From Ehretia macrophylla (lineage: Eukaryota > Streptophyta > Magnoliopsida > Boraginales > Ehretiaceae): a DNA stretch of 64,000 bases. This document shows, piece by piece, positions 35,957 through 48,221 of this stretch (position 1 is its first letter; each line of letters begins with the position of its first letter). Location of the stretch: positions 39,460,552 through 39,524,551 of the forward strand of contig CM075772.1 of the NCBI GenBank assembly GCA_037974665.1. The letters run 5' to 3'. The notes beneath the pieces are model-generated. The model saw nothing but the letters and a program-made list of their open reading frames with translations. It did not search any database and was not told the origin of the DNA. Made by a program: the position numbers and the translations under genes.

Positions 35957-37077
35957 AGGTGGCTGTAGGACGGATGGCCACCTATAGGTGGTAGGGTAGG
36001 GTGGGTGGTACCGCTCAAATTGCAGCCAATCTTCCTAGCCTTAGTGGACTGGGCTTAGAGCACGTGAAACTCATCACTACCTCGTAAGGGCGTTGAGACC
36101 ATAACATGTTACACGAAAGCGCCGCTTTCTCTATAGTGTTGTCACACAGCTGCCTACCTAGAATAGCCACTCGCTCTGTAGTGTTGTCACACAAGATAGG
36201 CACGCCGCCTGCCTGCTGGCCAGGTGAATCGAACTTCTCTTTCGGTCAATTGTCCACCCAGTCAAGTACAAAAAACACAGTAGAATCATGTAATGCACAC
36301 TACTGGTGTGCTTCTTGCTCGCGAAGAAAGAAAGAAGAGCGACAAGGTTAAGTACAGATTTGACTGTTTGCAGCATGGGAGTAGATTACCCAAAAAATCC
36401 CTGGGAACAATGAAAAAAAAAGATATATCGGTAACGAAAACTATAGGGGACTATATTGGTGAGATCCATTGGTGAACAGCTGCCCAAAAGAAAAACCGCC
36501 TGGAAGTCCGAAGACCTTTAAATATGTACTCTGCCCCCGAACCAGTAGCCTTCGCGCCAAGCAAGACCGCCCATGTCCCTTTCCTTTCTCCATTCCGCCT
36601 CTTTCTTTGCTTTGTTCCAATAGAGTCTAAGGCAAAGTGGTTCGTATGCCTACTTTACCTACTTGACGAAAGGGAATGCACTTTGTTTCATTTCTGGGTT
36701 TATGGATTGGATTCAGTCAGCGTCACGACATAATCAAAAGGAAGGAGTGACGCTTTGGTTACTGGCGAATGCTTCCAAAGGAGACCCTCTCGAGTTTCTA
36801 GCTATTTTCGTCATTGAAGTAGCCTTTTGTCGCCCTACCAAACGAAAGAAGTCACTATCAAAGAACTCGCCCTGTTGAAGTACCAATGGTGCGCTCAACC
36901 CGGTGACTAAGAAATGGGTTTGCCCTTGAATTGAAATGATGAGGTCGCAAAGAGGAAAGTAGGGCTCCTATTGACTAAAGGTTGGTTCTTCGCTTTCCTT
37001 TAGAATGAAAGTAGCTACGAAGCCCCTACTACTTACTTTGTTTGATTCAAAAGGCGAACAGCCCCCCCAACTAGTCG
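35957..37077 (+). other. nad2 intron 3, 5' part (probable)
   Basis: Mitochondrial-type sequence directly follows nad2 exon 3 and is cut by the next LTR element. It is assigned to intron 3 by position only. Short frames on both strands (36015-36878) have no recognisable family. Confidence 0.5.
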
Positions 37078-39919
37078 TGTAACACCCCGATCCCTCTCGA
37101 GACCGGAAGTTCTAACAATCAATCTATTCACATCCTAATTCTAAACCCGGGCAAAATTTTTAGGGAAAGACGGACGGAGTCTCCCCTATTTCTAGGCAAA
37201 ATGTAAAACCTGTAATAGTATATAAGTGGACCAGTACCGTGTCCAACCATACAAACACCTTAAGGCCATCCAAGCCTTGGTTCTCAACAAGCGAACACAA
37301 GTAAATATACATTTCCAGTTTAAATGCTAACCTATCTCTTCTCATCTTTGACAAGTACATTCAAGCTTGGCAATTAAACCATACTAACCTATTGCATAAA
37401 ATAGACTATCATACCATTCTAACTCTTTTCCTTTGGACATTACAAACATGCATTGAAGTTAAACTATACTAACTGAATACATAAACTAGCTTATCATTCT
37501 ACCTCAATTACCTAGTTAAATTTAGATTACATTCTTTTTAACAATAAATACAAACAACACATGAAACATACATCTTTGCATCTCTGACAACTCAAGCCAC
37601 ATAGCACGCAAGACAACTCTTCAAGCACGAACTTTCACATAATCACGAACTTTCCAGCTAACATGGCATTTTCTGAAATGTGGTGGTAAGGAGTGAGTAT
37701 ACACAACGCGTATACTCAGTGAGGGCGAGACAGATATCGAGGTGGAGAGAAAGAAAGTCGTGCAATGCAAATAACGCAGTTAAGCAATATAACTGACAAG
37801 TAAGCAATCAATATAAACAATCAATACAATAAGTAATTAATAAAAGCATTAACGCAACCATTCAAAGCTATACCACACTCTGAAGGCTATGGTTCACTCA
37901 TACGAGCAATATACCATGCGATTCGATTCCACGAGTATTACATCAATCTCGAGATTGATGTTGACAACGATGACAATAAGCGCGCAACCACCTTATAACT
38001 TCAGTTTGGAATACCCCGGATGTATCCAATCAATTCTACGACCCAAATCTCTCTAGGAGGCAACCCAAGCGAGAATGGGAATACGACACGGAGCTAGAGC
38101 AACCAACCCTGGCAGCCCGAGACTGCCCAGAGAGGCCTATCACTCATGCGCCTGACACTAATGCAATGCAATACGAGATACAAGTAATAAACGAGCAATA
38201 GCACGAAAGTGTAGATTATTGGCGATAAACGAGAAATCAAGCATTTACAATCAACATTAGCATTCAATTAACTTTTCAAGCATAACTATCATTAATAGCA
38301 ACAAGGACACCAATTAAGCAAGTAACAACAGTTCAAACACGAAAACGACAAACATCACTATTCAATCTCTAACTTCCAAAGGCAATTATCAGTAAACGAG
38401 CTGCGGGATTAGGAAACCGATTTCACTACATTCACTTAGGCACTACAAGGCATGTTTCTATGTCACTACACTTCACATTCTCAGCCGGAGCTCGAAAGTC
38501 CACCTACTGCGTTTGAACTATAGCTATGCTAACCAGTCATTCAATCAACGCCACAACAGCGCCAAAAGTGCTTCCATGCCCTCAATAGCACAACCCCCAA
38601 CTCAATTCGAGCACGGTCAACACTTGGTCAAACGGCCCCTTTTCGTTTCATTGTCTAATTTCCAATTTTAACAAAGGCCGGTCCGTTTTTATTGCACATT
38701 TTATCTTTCTATCACTAATGGCACCTATCCAAATCAAGCAATCGCAATTCGGATCAAAATCCAAAATTCTAGGATTTTACTATTCAAAATACTATTCATT
38801 ATTCTTCCCCAATTTCAAATACACAATTTCAGCCGTAAAAATTGCCAAATAACTATCAAACAATGCTTTACGAACTCAAAGGAAGCTATATCAAGCAATT
38901 ATAAGCATTATAACACATTATATATCGAATCTAAACATTTGTAACAAAAATCAAATTCGAATATAAATGCTCCAAAGCGTAAAAACCCTCACAGAGATTG
39001 AAGACCAAGATCCGCAAGAACCCGAGCCACGACCCCCGAGCAATTCCACTCATGATTGTAGAAGAAAATGCAAGAAAAATTCTTTTTTTTCTCCTTGGAG
39101 CATTCGGCAAAAGAGGGGACAAGATAGGCATTTTGCAATTTGTTTTTTTTTTGCCTTGTTTTATTATTTAAAAGGTGACAAAGGGCATTTTGGTCATTTG
39201 CAAAATCAAGCTTAAGTTAAAAATGGTGAAATAAACTTATTTTGATGCCATTTAAATCTAATTCAAGTTAAAACAATGCAATTAAATGAAAAACAACTAA
39301 AACTAGTTAAATTAAGCTAAAAACATTTTTCACTAAGTTCGGAGAATATTTCTCTAACTCTCACTTTCGAAATACCACGATCAAACGGTCAATAAATGAT
39401 TGCTAATAAAGTGATGAGCAATAATATAAAACTTTAATTTTTTTGAAAAGTAGAATAGTAGAATAGTTTAAAATTCACTCCGGCTCAAAGTTACTTTTCC
39501 CATTTATTTGAAAACCGAGTAATTTTAATGCAAGACAATTAAAACCGATTATTAAAATAATCAAAACAATCAAAATAATTAATATTCATTAAAAAATAAT
39601 TAATTTAACTATTTATAGAATATTTTAAAGAATTATGAAGTTAATGTTAAGATACAAATGAATAAGTTAATATAAACACGTAGTCAAATGCAATTAAATA
39701 ATAACATTTGAAATGACACTTAATTAAACACAAAAAAATAAATCTAATTACTATAAACAATAAAAATAGGTGATAATCTTTTAGTTAATCAATATAAAAA
39801 TTATTGAATGCTTCTAAAAGAAATATCAAAATAGTGCAAAATGGTTGATTTAACTAATTAAACATTTAATTAAATGCAGTTATATGCCATTAAATGCATG
39901 CCGGGTTCGGGTTATCACA
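37078..39919 (-). repeat. Family A-like 3' LTR (minus strand)
   Basis: This 2842-base LTR is collinear with the one at 48222-51067. It has perfect stem-loop arms near 37693-37717 and a donor-like GTGAGGG on the minus strand near 38986-38992. The AGGGGAGACTCCGTCC block near 37175-37193 is kept. Confidence 0.9.
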
Positions 39920-41996
39920 TCCTTCTCCCTTAAAACAATTGCGTCCTCGCAATTCTTCTTCCAATAGAACTCAGCATCATCTGAAACCCAACTATGGCTA
40001 ATCTTCATCGGTTGCTGAGCAAGATAATGAATAAGGATGCTCGTAGGGAAACCCGAATAGAAATCCCAACCAAGAATGCCGAGAAAATACCAACTAAAGG
40101 CTAAAGCAGGGATACTGTAGATGATATCAATACCATCTATTAATGGCTAGAAGAATACCGAAGGAATACCCTATTTACGAATCTCCAATAGAAGTCTAAC
40201 AAGTACCAAATAAGAAAGTTAAAAGATAGCCAGAGCAAATGCACCTCATGCAGTGCTGATTGCCGTAAGTAGACCTAGTTGAAAGTTCTGTAAAAGTATA
40301 TGGAGAAGAATACCAAAGGCGAATCTCTAAATGAAATCCTCCAATCACTGAGTCCCTCTAATATAAAGTGTCGGTGTGCATGATATAGAATACATATGGT
40401 CCGCAAAGGCACATAATATTCGATGTTCAAAACAATTAAAGCACATTAGCACACATTAACACATATAAACAAGATATCATAATTATCTTAGGGCTTCTAC
40501 CCACGGTCTGAGAGTTGAACCCCACTAACGCCTAGTTAGTAAACTAAGCTCTGATACCATTCTAATATAAGGTGTGGTTTGTGAGATTTTGTCTTGTAGT
40601 GAGTTTAAAATATAATATTTAGGTGTTAGTGGATTTTGTAGAGATTTGAATTAGGATTATAATAATAGTTAGTGGTGTTTGTAGGATTATTTTATAGTCT
40701 AGTGCTTCGTGTAAGATGCTTTCTTGATTAGCGTGAGGGCACACTTTCCTAGGTCTAGGGCACGAATTACGAGGTAGACACGAACTTCAAGACTAAGGCA
40801 CGTACTTCAAGACTAATGCACATAATCCTAGGTGAATGCATGTAAACCAAGGTACGACTCTATATCTAGGTTAAGGTACACAGTTCAAGGTTAGGGCACA
40901 TAAAACGAGGTAATGCACGTATATCAAGGTCATGGCACGTATATCTAGGTATCGCACGTCAGTCGGGGATTAGGGCACACTATTCTACCTAAAATTCCTA
41001 AATACCCAACATTATCTTACACACATGCTAAAACAATTCAAAAGATGACACAAAATCTGATTTTTGCATGCCCAAGGCCAATATTTGCATCAACAATTGC
41101 AAAAGCTTCTATTTTCTCTCATTTCTCTCACTCTCCTCACATTTCTCTCTCTCCCTCTCATTCTTCTCTCTCAATCTCGGTTTTGGCTGAGTTCATACAC
41201 CTCTTAGCTCATCTTCATCACCATATAGTTAATCAAGGCAAGCCCAAGCAAAGGAAAGCAAGTAGTTAGCTCAAAAGATGCATGCAAGCACATAGAGTCT
41301 TCATTTCAGCCCTAGGTGAGTTTTTAAGCTTCCATTTCTTTTCTTCTTGTTCTAACCTCATGCATGTACTAAGAGCTTGGTCACTAAACTAGGAAAAATA
41401 GAGAAAATCTAGTTGGAACCTCGGCTAGGCGAAGAAGGAGAAGAAAATTGTGCTTCAACAAGTTTTTGTGCATCTTCTTGGTTGATTGCTAAGGTGAGGG
41501 CTAAAACCTTTTGAAAATCCTTCAAAAATCCACATGCATGCTCATAAATGTATGTCTTTGCTTCTGTTCTTGAGTTATATGTTCGTTCATAAGCTTTTGC
41601 AACCATACATGGCAAGATCTTGGCTTGAAAGTGATGATAGGTGAAGTCGGATTGTTGACAGCTCTCTGACCCATTTGTTTCGAGGTAAGTTCAGCTAGGC
41701 CAATGATGTTTAAAATGAATGAATATTGGTGGGTAACTATGTTGGCCAGTTTTGAACATTTTTCACAGAAATAGGCCAAAGCTAATTTTGACTCTAATGT
41801 CTTCAACATGGCAAATCTTTAAAATATGTCCAAATCTGGAAATCTGGAAAAAATGAAGCAGGTTTTGGCAGATGCACTGACCTTGTAGAACAAACCAGAT
41901 TTGACTTAGTAAATGATGTCGAAAATCCATGAAATTTGGTGTGCTGCTAGATTTTCCAGTTATGGACATTTTTGTCAGAAATGGACCAAGGCTAAA

Positions 41997-44900
41997 TGTG
42001 ACGCCCGAGATTCTACTGTACACATTTTTAACTGTTGCATCCATTAATTGCGCATTTAATTTTGTGCTTTACTTGTTGTCTTTCTTAGTTACTATTCATT
42101 CCATTTTTCAACTACATTATATTAATGAATTAGCATTTTTATTAAATCATATTAATTGTTTTAGGAATGAGAAAAATATGCATTTGAGCTAGGAGCGATA
42201 GGAACCTTCATTTAGAAAATAGTTTAGTGAACTAGTGAATAGTGTTACGTATGAACAATATGTTTTAGTTAGCTAGCACAAAATTGCAATCATAGACTCG
42301 TTTTTAAGTTAACTAGGCTCATGTTATTAGACCATACACTCACCCAAATAGGCCCCATCCTAATATATAATCAACCAAACACAAACAAGTCATAACTAAG
42401 CAAAAAAAAAAAAAAAGGGAAGATGCAGAAATTACTGTAGCAAATACGAGAATCAAGATAGGAGGAGAATGAGCTGATTTTGCTCATCAAATCTTCAAGC
42501 CAAGCCAAGCCAAGCAAGGAGCAAGTAGTTTAAGGTGTTTGTTAGCCTCCCGAGAGTTCCTACGCGCATTGGTGAGGGTTTTTCATGCTTATTTGTCCAT
42601 TTTAGAAATGTAGCTATTTTCTTGATTTGTTAGAAATGTTGTCTAATGCTATTGCAATGCTCAAATAAGCTTATATATGTTGTATACGTGTAGTAGAGAC
42701 CACATTTATACTATTGTTTCACATTTTAAACGGTAGAAATCAATGGTTGATTCGTAAGGGTGAATAGTGACGGGATTTCTAGGGTTTTGCGTAATTGTGC
42801 GTATTAGCTTGATTCAATGCTTCTAATAGATGCCTTAGGTGCTAATAAGGGTATTCTAATAGCCCCGTGCACTCAAATTGCTCGAAACTTGAATAAAACA
42901 TGAATTAGCCGACTTTTTAAAAGGGGTTTCGGGGTTAATGCTAATCCGGGTGGATTCGGGCTTCACTTTTAGTGTTCTTAGGCTACCTAGGTGCTATAGA
43001 ACCTTTGCTAACTCTTGTTTGACGCCCGGTTAAGGTAGGTGTAGTTCAAAGCTATAAGAGGAAAATTGGGGCTTTTAGGGTAATTGCAGGTAATTGAACG
43101 TATTTGCGGTTTGTAAGGGTACCTTAAGGGTTAATTAGAAGATTGGTATAGATTTCCCTTGAATTTGAATCATTGATATGAGTTTGGAAGGAAAACGGAT
43201 GAAAAACTAAGGGGTTTAAGGGTAAATTCGTTTGTCACTCGCATCTAAGACCTTGGCATGTTTCCATATGTGTTTAAATGTGGTTTCAAGATGTTTTGGA
43301 GCTTTTGGTATAGTTTTATGTGAATCTTGAATATGCTCCTTTATAATTGGCATAATTGCTTTCCGAATTGAAGATTCTAAGTGAATTCTTATTTATAGTA
43401 ATTGTATTGTCATAGTTCTAAGTGTTCTTCTTGAGTTTTATATTGAGTTAATTATAATGAGAATAAGTATGGATTAATGACTTTATAAATTGATAGTACT
43501 ATTATAGAATTAAATATGGTTATCTAAGCTTAAAATGCTCTTTTAAATAATTGTGGAACATGTTTATATCATGATTTTATTGCTTGTTAGTTATATCGTT
43601 TGTATATTATATTACTTGAATGATTACTTGGTTGTATGTTAATTAAGTAAACTATGAGTTAGCTAACCTAGTTGGTCAATTAATGAATGTTATAGTTAAA
43701 GAGTAATTGAAACAATATTTAACTTTATGTTCAAGGTGATTGAGGGTGATTTGAATCCAATCTTGCATTTTGGAGCTTGGTAGAGGTGAGGGAGACTTCA
43801 TCTTTATGTGCATAATAGTTTATTTACTTGTACTTAGATTATGTGCATTTATTGTCTATATATTGTGTGTGAGGGCAACCTACTTTGTTGTCCCTCAACC
43901 ATGTGTTTATTGATTTATACTATTGTTATCATTTTGAGTGCATTGCATCGTGGTTACACAACCATTCGGGCATGGTAGTGTCGGGGAAACTGGGCGGCAT
44001 CGGGCTTGCCGGTCCACCTCGGCTACCATGGTTGCCCAGTCCCTCTCTCGCTTGGGATGCCGCCCAAGGAGAGTTGGGTCGTAGGATTTCGGGGTACATC
44101 GGGAGTACACCCATTTTGGAGTTATAAGGGGATGCCGGCTTATCGATATCAGTGTCATTATTACGTCGAGATTTCAGTTCGTGGCGTCGCTGGTGTGCGT
44201 ATGCCCTTCGGGCTATTCGCTTAGCCGGGACGTTACAGAAGTCAAAGTGTATCGTATCCTTTTTAATGTGTGGTAACTTGTTGTTTTAATTGTTCTTTTG
44301 TTGTAAAATGCTTTATTTGTACTAACTGCTGCATTGCACGTCCTCGGTAGACCTTATCCCTCACTGGGCAATTGTGATTGCTCACACCTCGCTAAACATG
44401 TTTCAAGTGATGCAGTTGGAGGAATTGACCTGATTGCTGTGTGCTATTACTAGAGACTTGAGTGATTGTCTGCTAAACTGTGCAAGAACTTACTTGTTCT
44501 ACTATCTATTCTATTTGGGAGCCTAAGGGCTTATGTATATATATTTGAGTAGTTGTAAGTTTGAAAGCTAAGTGGATGTAGCAAGTGTTATGGAATTATG
44601 GCATGTAATAACTTATGCTTCTGCTTCTAGCTACGTTGCATGCTTGGGTGTGAATGAACGGATGTATGGTTGACATTAATTATGAGAATGTTTAATTGCT
44701 AACATAGAATGGTATGATAAGCGAATGAAGACAAAGATTTTAGGACTATTGTTGCATGCTTGTGTGTATTTATATTGTCTTGTGTTGCTTAAGGCTCGGA
44801 TGGCCTTGAAGTTTGAATTTCAATTACAAATGTTGTTCCTTTTGCTTCGTGGTTTTATTTGATTGTTTACAGGTTTTCAGAATGTCCACAGTACAGGAAA

Positions 44901-45005
44901 AACTCTGTCCATTTTTCCCTAAAATTTTGTGATCGGGTTTGGTATTGGGTTGAGAATAGCATGGTTATTAGAGTCTCCGGTCTCGTGAGGGATCGGGGCG
45001 TTACA
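41997..45005 (+). mobile_element. Solo LTR, family D
   Basis: It runs from TGTGACGCCCGAG to GGGGCGTTACA, 3009 bases, with a perfect CTAAA duplication (41992-41996 and 45006-45010) and no interior. It is collinear with the D LTRs at 54849 and 59209, though clearly diverged. It holds the CATGGTAG/CTACCATG dyad (43971-43978 and 44023-44030), the GGGTCGTAG block and a stem-loop (44365-44384). Confidence 0.9.
44365..44384 (+). promoter_or_regulatory. LTR stem-loop, family D form
   Basis: TGGGCAAT pairs with ATTGCTCA over eight positions (one G-U) with a TGTG loop, after CCCTCAC and before CACCTC. Unchanged copies lie at 57530-57549 and 61892-61911. Confidence 0.65.
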
Positions 45006-46270
45006 CTAAATCATAATCTAAGGACCTACAAAACGACAATCATTGAAATGTGTGCAAATCTGGACAGTTTTGTGCTATCCCACTGTTTTGGCTATATCTA
45101 ATGATCCCGAACTCCAAATGATGCAAGGTTTGTTCCTGATTTTAGTTCACTTCTTAAGATTTAATTTGACATCTTATTCACTGGAATTGGAGATTTTTTG
45201 CTTATCTTAATGTTTGTGAGAAAATAGCGTATTGCAGTGAGGGTTTCACTTAGTTATATGCTTGGAAAATTGTTGTAACCTCTCTTGTGGTGTTAATTGC
45301 TTGGAATTGTGGTGTTGGGATGTTGTGTGGACTGTTTTGAGTACTTGAGGATGTTTGAATTAAATGATGCATGGCTTGAGATTGATTTTGAGTTGACTTA
45401 GGGTTTAATCACACGGGTAAACATGAAATGGAAACCCTAATGACTAGGTAGACTTGTTAAGTATTGATCATTTGGATATTGTGTGTAATTATATGTTTAG
45501 TAGGCTGCCCATAGTTGCCTTATAGGCTTAAATGTGGTTTTGACCATTGCATGTTGACAAATAGGCCTTTCTTCCATCTGAACCCACGTAGAAGTAGTTG
45601 CATGTTGAATAATCCTATCACCTGATTATGTGGACTTCGAAATGAGTTATATGACTTGATTTACATGTGTTACATGGCTGCTGGTTTAATGTTCAGATAA
45701 CTCTATATGCCTTTCAAGTGAAATTACATGTCTTATCATGTCCTGCCTGTTTACTTGTCAATGTACAATCTTATGACTGTCCGGAGGCAACCTACTTTGT
45801 TGTCCTCCTAACGTGATATGTTAATGTCATAAATGTGCACTGCATACAAGGTTGCAACCTTTCATGTCGGCATGGTAGCGATCACGCACACCGGGCGGCA
45901 TCGGGCTTGCCGGTGCACTAGTGACTACCATGGTCCCATTCCCTCTCTCGCTTGGGGGCTAGACTTCATCGGAGAGTTGGGTCGTAGGATTTCGGGGTAC
46001 ATCCGGAGTACACCCACCTGGCGTGTTAAGGGGATGATTTGAAGTCGGCCACAACAACTGATTTTGGAACTGATCTGAGAGCAAAAGCTCACTGTATCCT
46101 TTTTACTCTGTGTATAAGTACTCTCGCTTGGTTCCTAGAGAACCTCAGGGAGGAAAGACTGGTATTTATGTTCCTGTACTTATATTATTGTTATATTCAT
46201 GCTTGCAAAAGGATTTCATAAGTTGAACCGGAAAATGAATTTCAAAACTTATTTCTCGTTTCCCCCTCAC

Positions 46271-46369
46271 TGAGTTCATAAGGACTCACCCTCTTTTATA
46301 ATCTCAGGTGAAGAAGATCAAGAACAGGTACCTGAGGACGATGTGCCTAACGATGATTCCTTGGAGTGA
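46271..46369 (+). promoter_or_regulatory. Stem-loop, acceptor-like AG and acidic micro-frame, second family B copy
   Basis: The stem TGAGTTC/GGACTCA spans 46271-46288. The acceptor-like CTCAG ends at 46307, and the 19-codon acidic frame runs 46308-46369, with the same phase, length and stop as in the solo LTR. Retention in a much diverged copy is the main point of interest. Confidence 0.5.
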
Positions 46370-48221
46370 TTGTCTGCTCCTATGTGCTCTGCTTGATTTA
46401 TGGCCATTTGTGAAAACTATGCTACTCGAAGACTGTTTTCTTTCATGTTGCTTAATGTTTGTATTGTAAAAGACCTCCGTTGTAATTTGGGATCTAATTT
46501 TGGTTTGTACTGATATTAACTAGACAGACCAGACACTAGACACTACTATGATCGTTTAGCTATTATTACTGCTAGTATCTATAATAGGATTATGAAGTGT
46601 TAGGTAAAGGCTAAGTAAAATGAACCAACCAAATCTTTAAGCAGGTACACGTTATTAAGCTAAGATCGACAGGTACTTTTGTAACGAGGATTAACAAACA
46701 AACGAGACATAGTATCATGCTAGTTTATTAATCAAACGAGACATCAAGACAACCAGTAGGTGTTTCAATTGATGATAAAATAGTAATCTTGGTTGTAAAT
46801 GAATTTGAGATGATAAATTTTGAGGCGTTTAGAGAATTAGGTCAAACCAAAGAGCCCAATTACAGCAGTTATGCTGTCGGTTTACCGAAAAATTTTGGAG
46901 TTTAGGTCAAAACGTTAAGTGTTAAATCTTTATGAACAGTTAAGTACGAGACGTGACTTGAACATTTAGATCACACCCTAGTCTAACCTTTATAGGCCAG
47001 GTTGGGGCGTGACAGTCCCTACCGCAACATCTTAGTAAAACAGCAAGTATAGATTTCCCTTGAGTGGAAAGGCCGAAGGAGAAGCCGTAAACAATACAAG
47101 ATAATAAGTCCAAGCAGAATTCCAAGTGTATGATCTTCCAATAAATGCCAATAAGGAAAATACTAGTAGAATGCCCAATAAGAATTCCAAAGAATACCGT
47201 AAGTAATATTACACAATAAGTCCGATAGAAATTCCAATTACCAAACCAACTGAGGGATGCCAAAGAAAATACCCGAACAATGCTCTAGTAAAAAGTACCA
47301 AGAATTGCCCAATAAATAAGTACTAGATAAATGACCATTGAGAATTCTAGAGAATACCCTTGAAGAATTTCCAATAAGGGATGCCAGTAACACACCAATA
47401 AAGACCGAGACACATATGCCATAGATAATACTATACAGTAAGTCCGATTGAAACCCGAATAGCCAAGTGTACCAAGAAGTGCCGACAGAAGTTCCAAAGA
47501 AAACCCAATAGGAAAATCAAAGAATGCTCCAGAGAACAACCAAATAGAACCCCAAAAGAAGATTACTCTTTCACAACTGTTAAGCACATAGGAGGACCTT
47601 AGAGATTTGCCAATAACCAAGCTCCAAAAGCAAACACCAACTCCCAAATCAAGGCTAGTCAAATACTGCTCATTCCCGTCAATCCACATAACTTGGAGGG
47701 CCTGCTACTAACCACTTCTCTTCAGGACAAGGAAGAAGTCTTTCTTACCATTTCAACAGGACATGTATGAATGCCAAGATATCACATTTATATATATATG
47801 CCTTAATCTATTATGCAAGCATGTTTGTAAAACAATTTATAAAATAGTTTATTCAACAAAGTCACTCAAGCACAATCAAGTCAAGCACAATATAATCAAT
47901 TCAAATCACGGCACAACCAATTCAAGACATTCCAATACACATATTACAAGCAATACTCCAAGTAAATAACAATTCACGAAGTCAATTCGATTCACGATGC
48001 CAATTCGATACACGACTAGTCATTTCACTTCACGTAACACACATTTAGCACATAACACATAACTATATCACATAGGTGCATACATTCAAGTCAAGACACA
48101 CAATCTCACATACAAGCATACACTTTCAAGACACACTTATCAAGCACACATTCAAGGATCACTACCCACCAGACCGAGGACCCTGTACCGGCTTATGAGC
48201 TAAACAAGCTCTGATACCACC

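Larger units (their letters stand above)
32194..37077 (+). other. NUMT segment 4 (trnC - trnN - trnY - nad2 exon 3)
   Basis: This mitochondrial-derived DNA has the gene order trnC, plastid-type trnN, trnY, nad2 exon 3, a cluster known from many angiosperm mitochondria. Bases 32465-34298 and 34371-35198 are spacer in which I recognise no gene; frames at 32713 (minus) and 34099 are unassigned. The segment ends at target site AGTCG (37073-37077). Confidence 0.88.
40357..47014. mobile_element. Rearranged family B LTR copy inserted in the family A-like interior
   Basis: A perfect GTCCC duplication (40352-40356 and 47015-47019) brackets the unit, so it moved in as one piece. Bases 40980-47014 match the family B LTR in plus orientation, with its end GGGGCGTGACA. 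Bases 40561-40980 match the start of the same LTR in the opposite orientation. Bases 40357-40560 are unrelated and begin with TCTAATATAA, which recurs at 40561 right after a minus-strand primer-binding-site motif (40548-40559). It differs from the solo copy at 28438 far more than LTR pairs in this window differ. The family D solo LTR splits it. Confidence 0.75.

Noticed and set aside
40548-40559. Separate complete LTR element starting at this priming-site motif
   Set aside because: I could not find a matching second LTR or duplication for it; the GTCCC duplication encloses the whole 40357-47014 unit.
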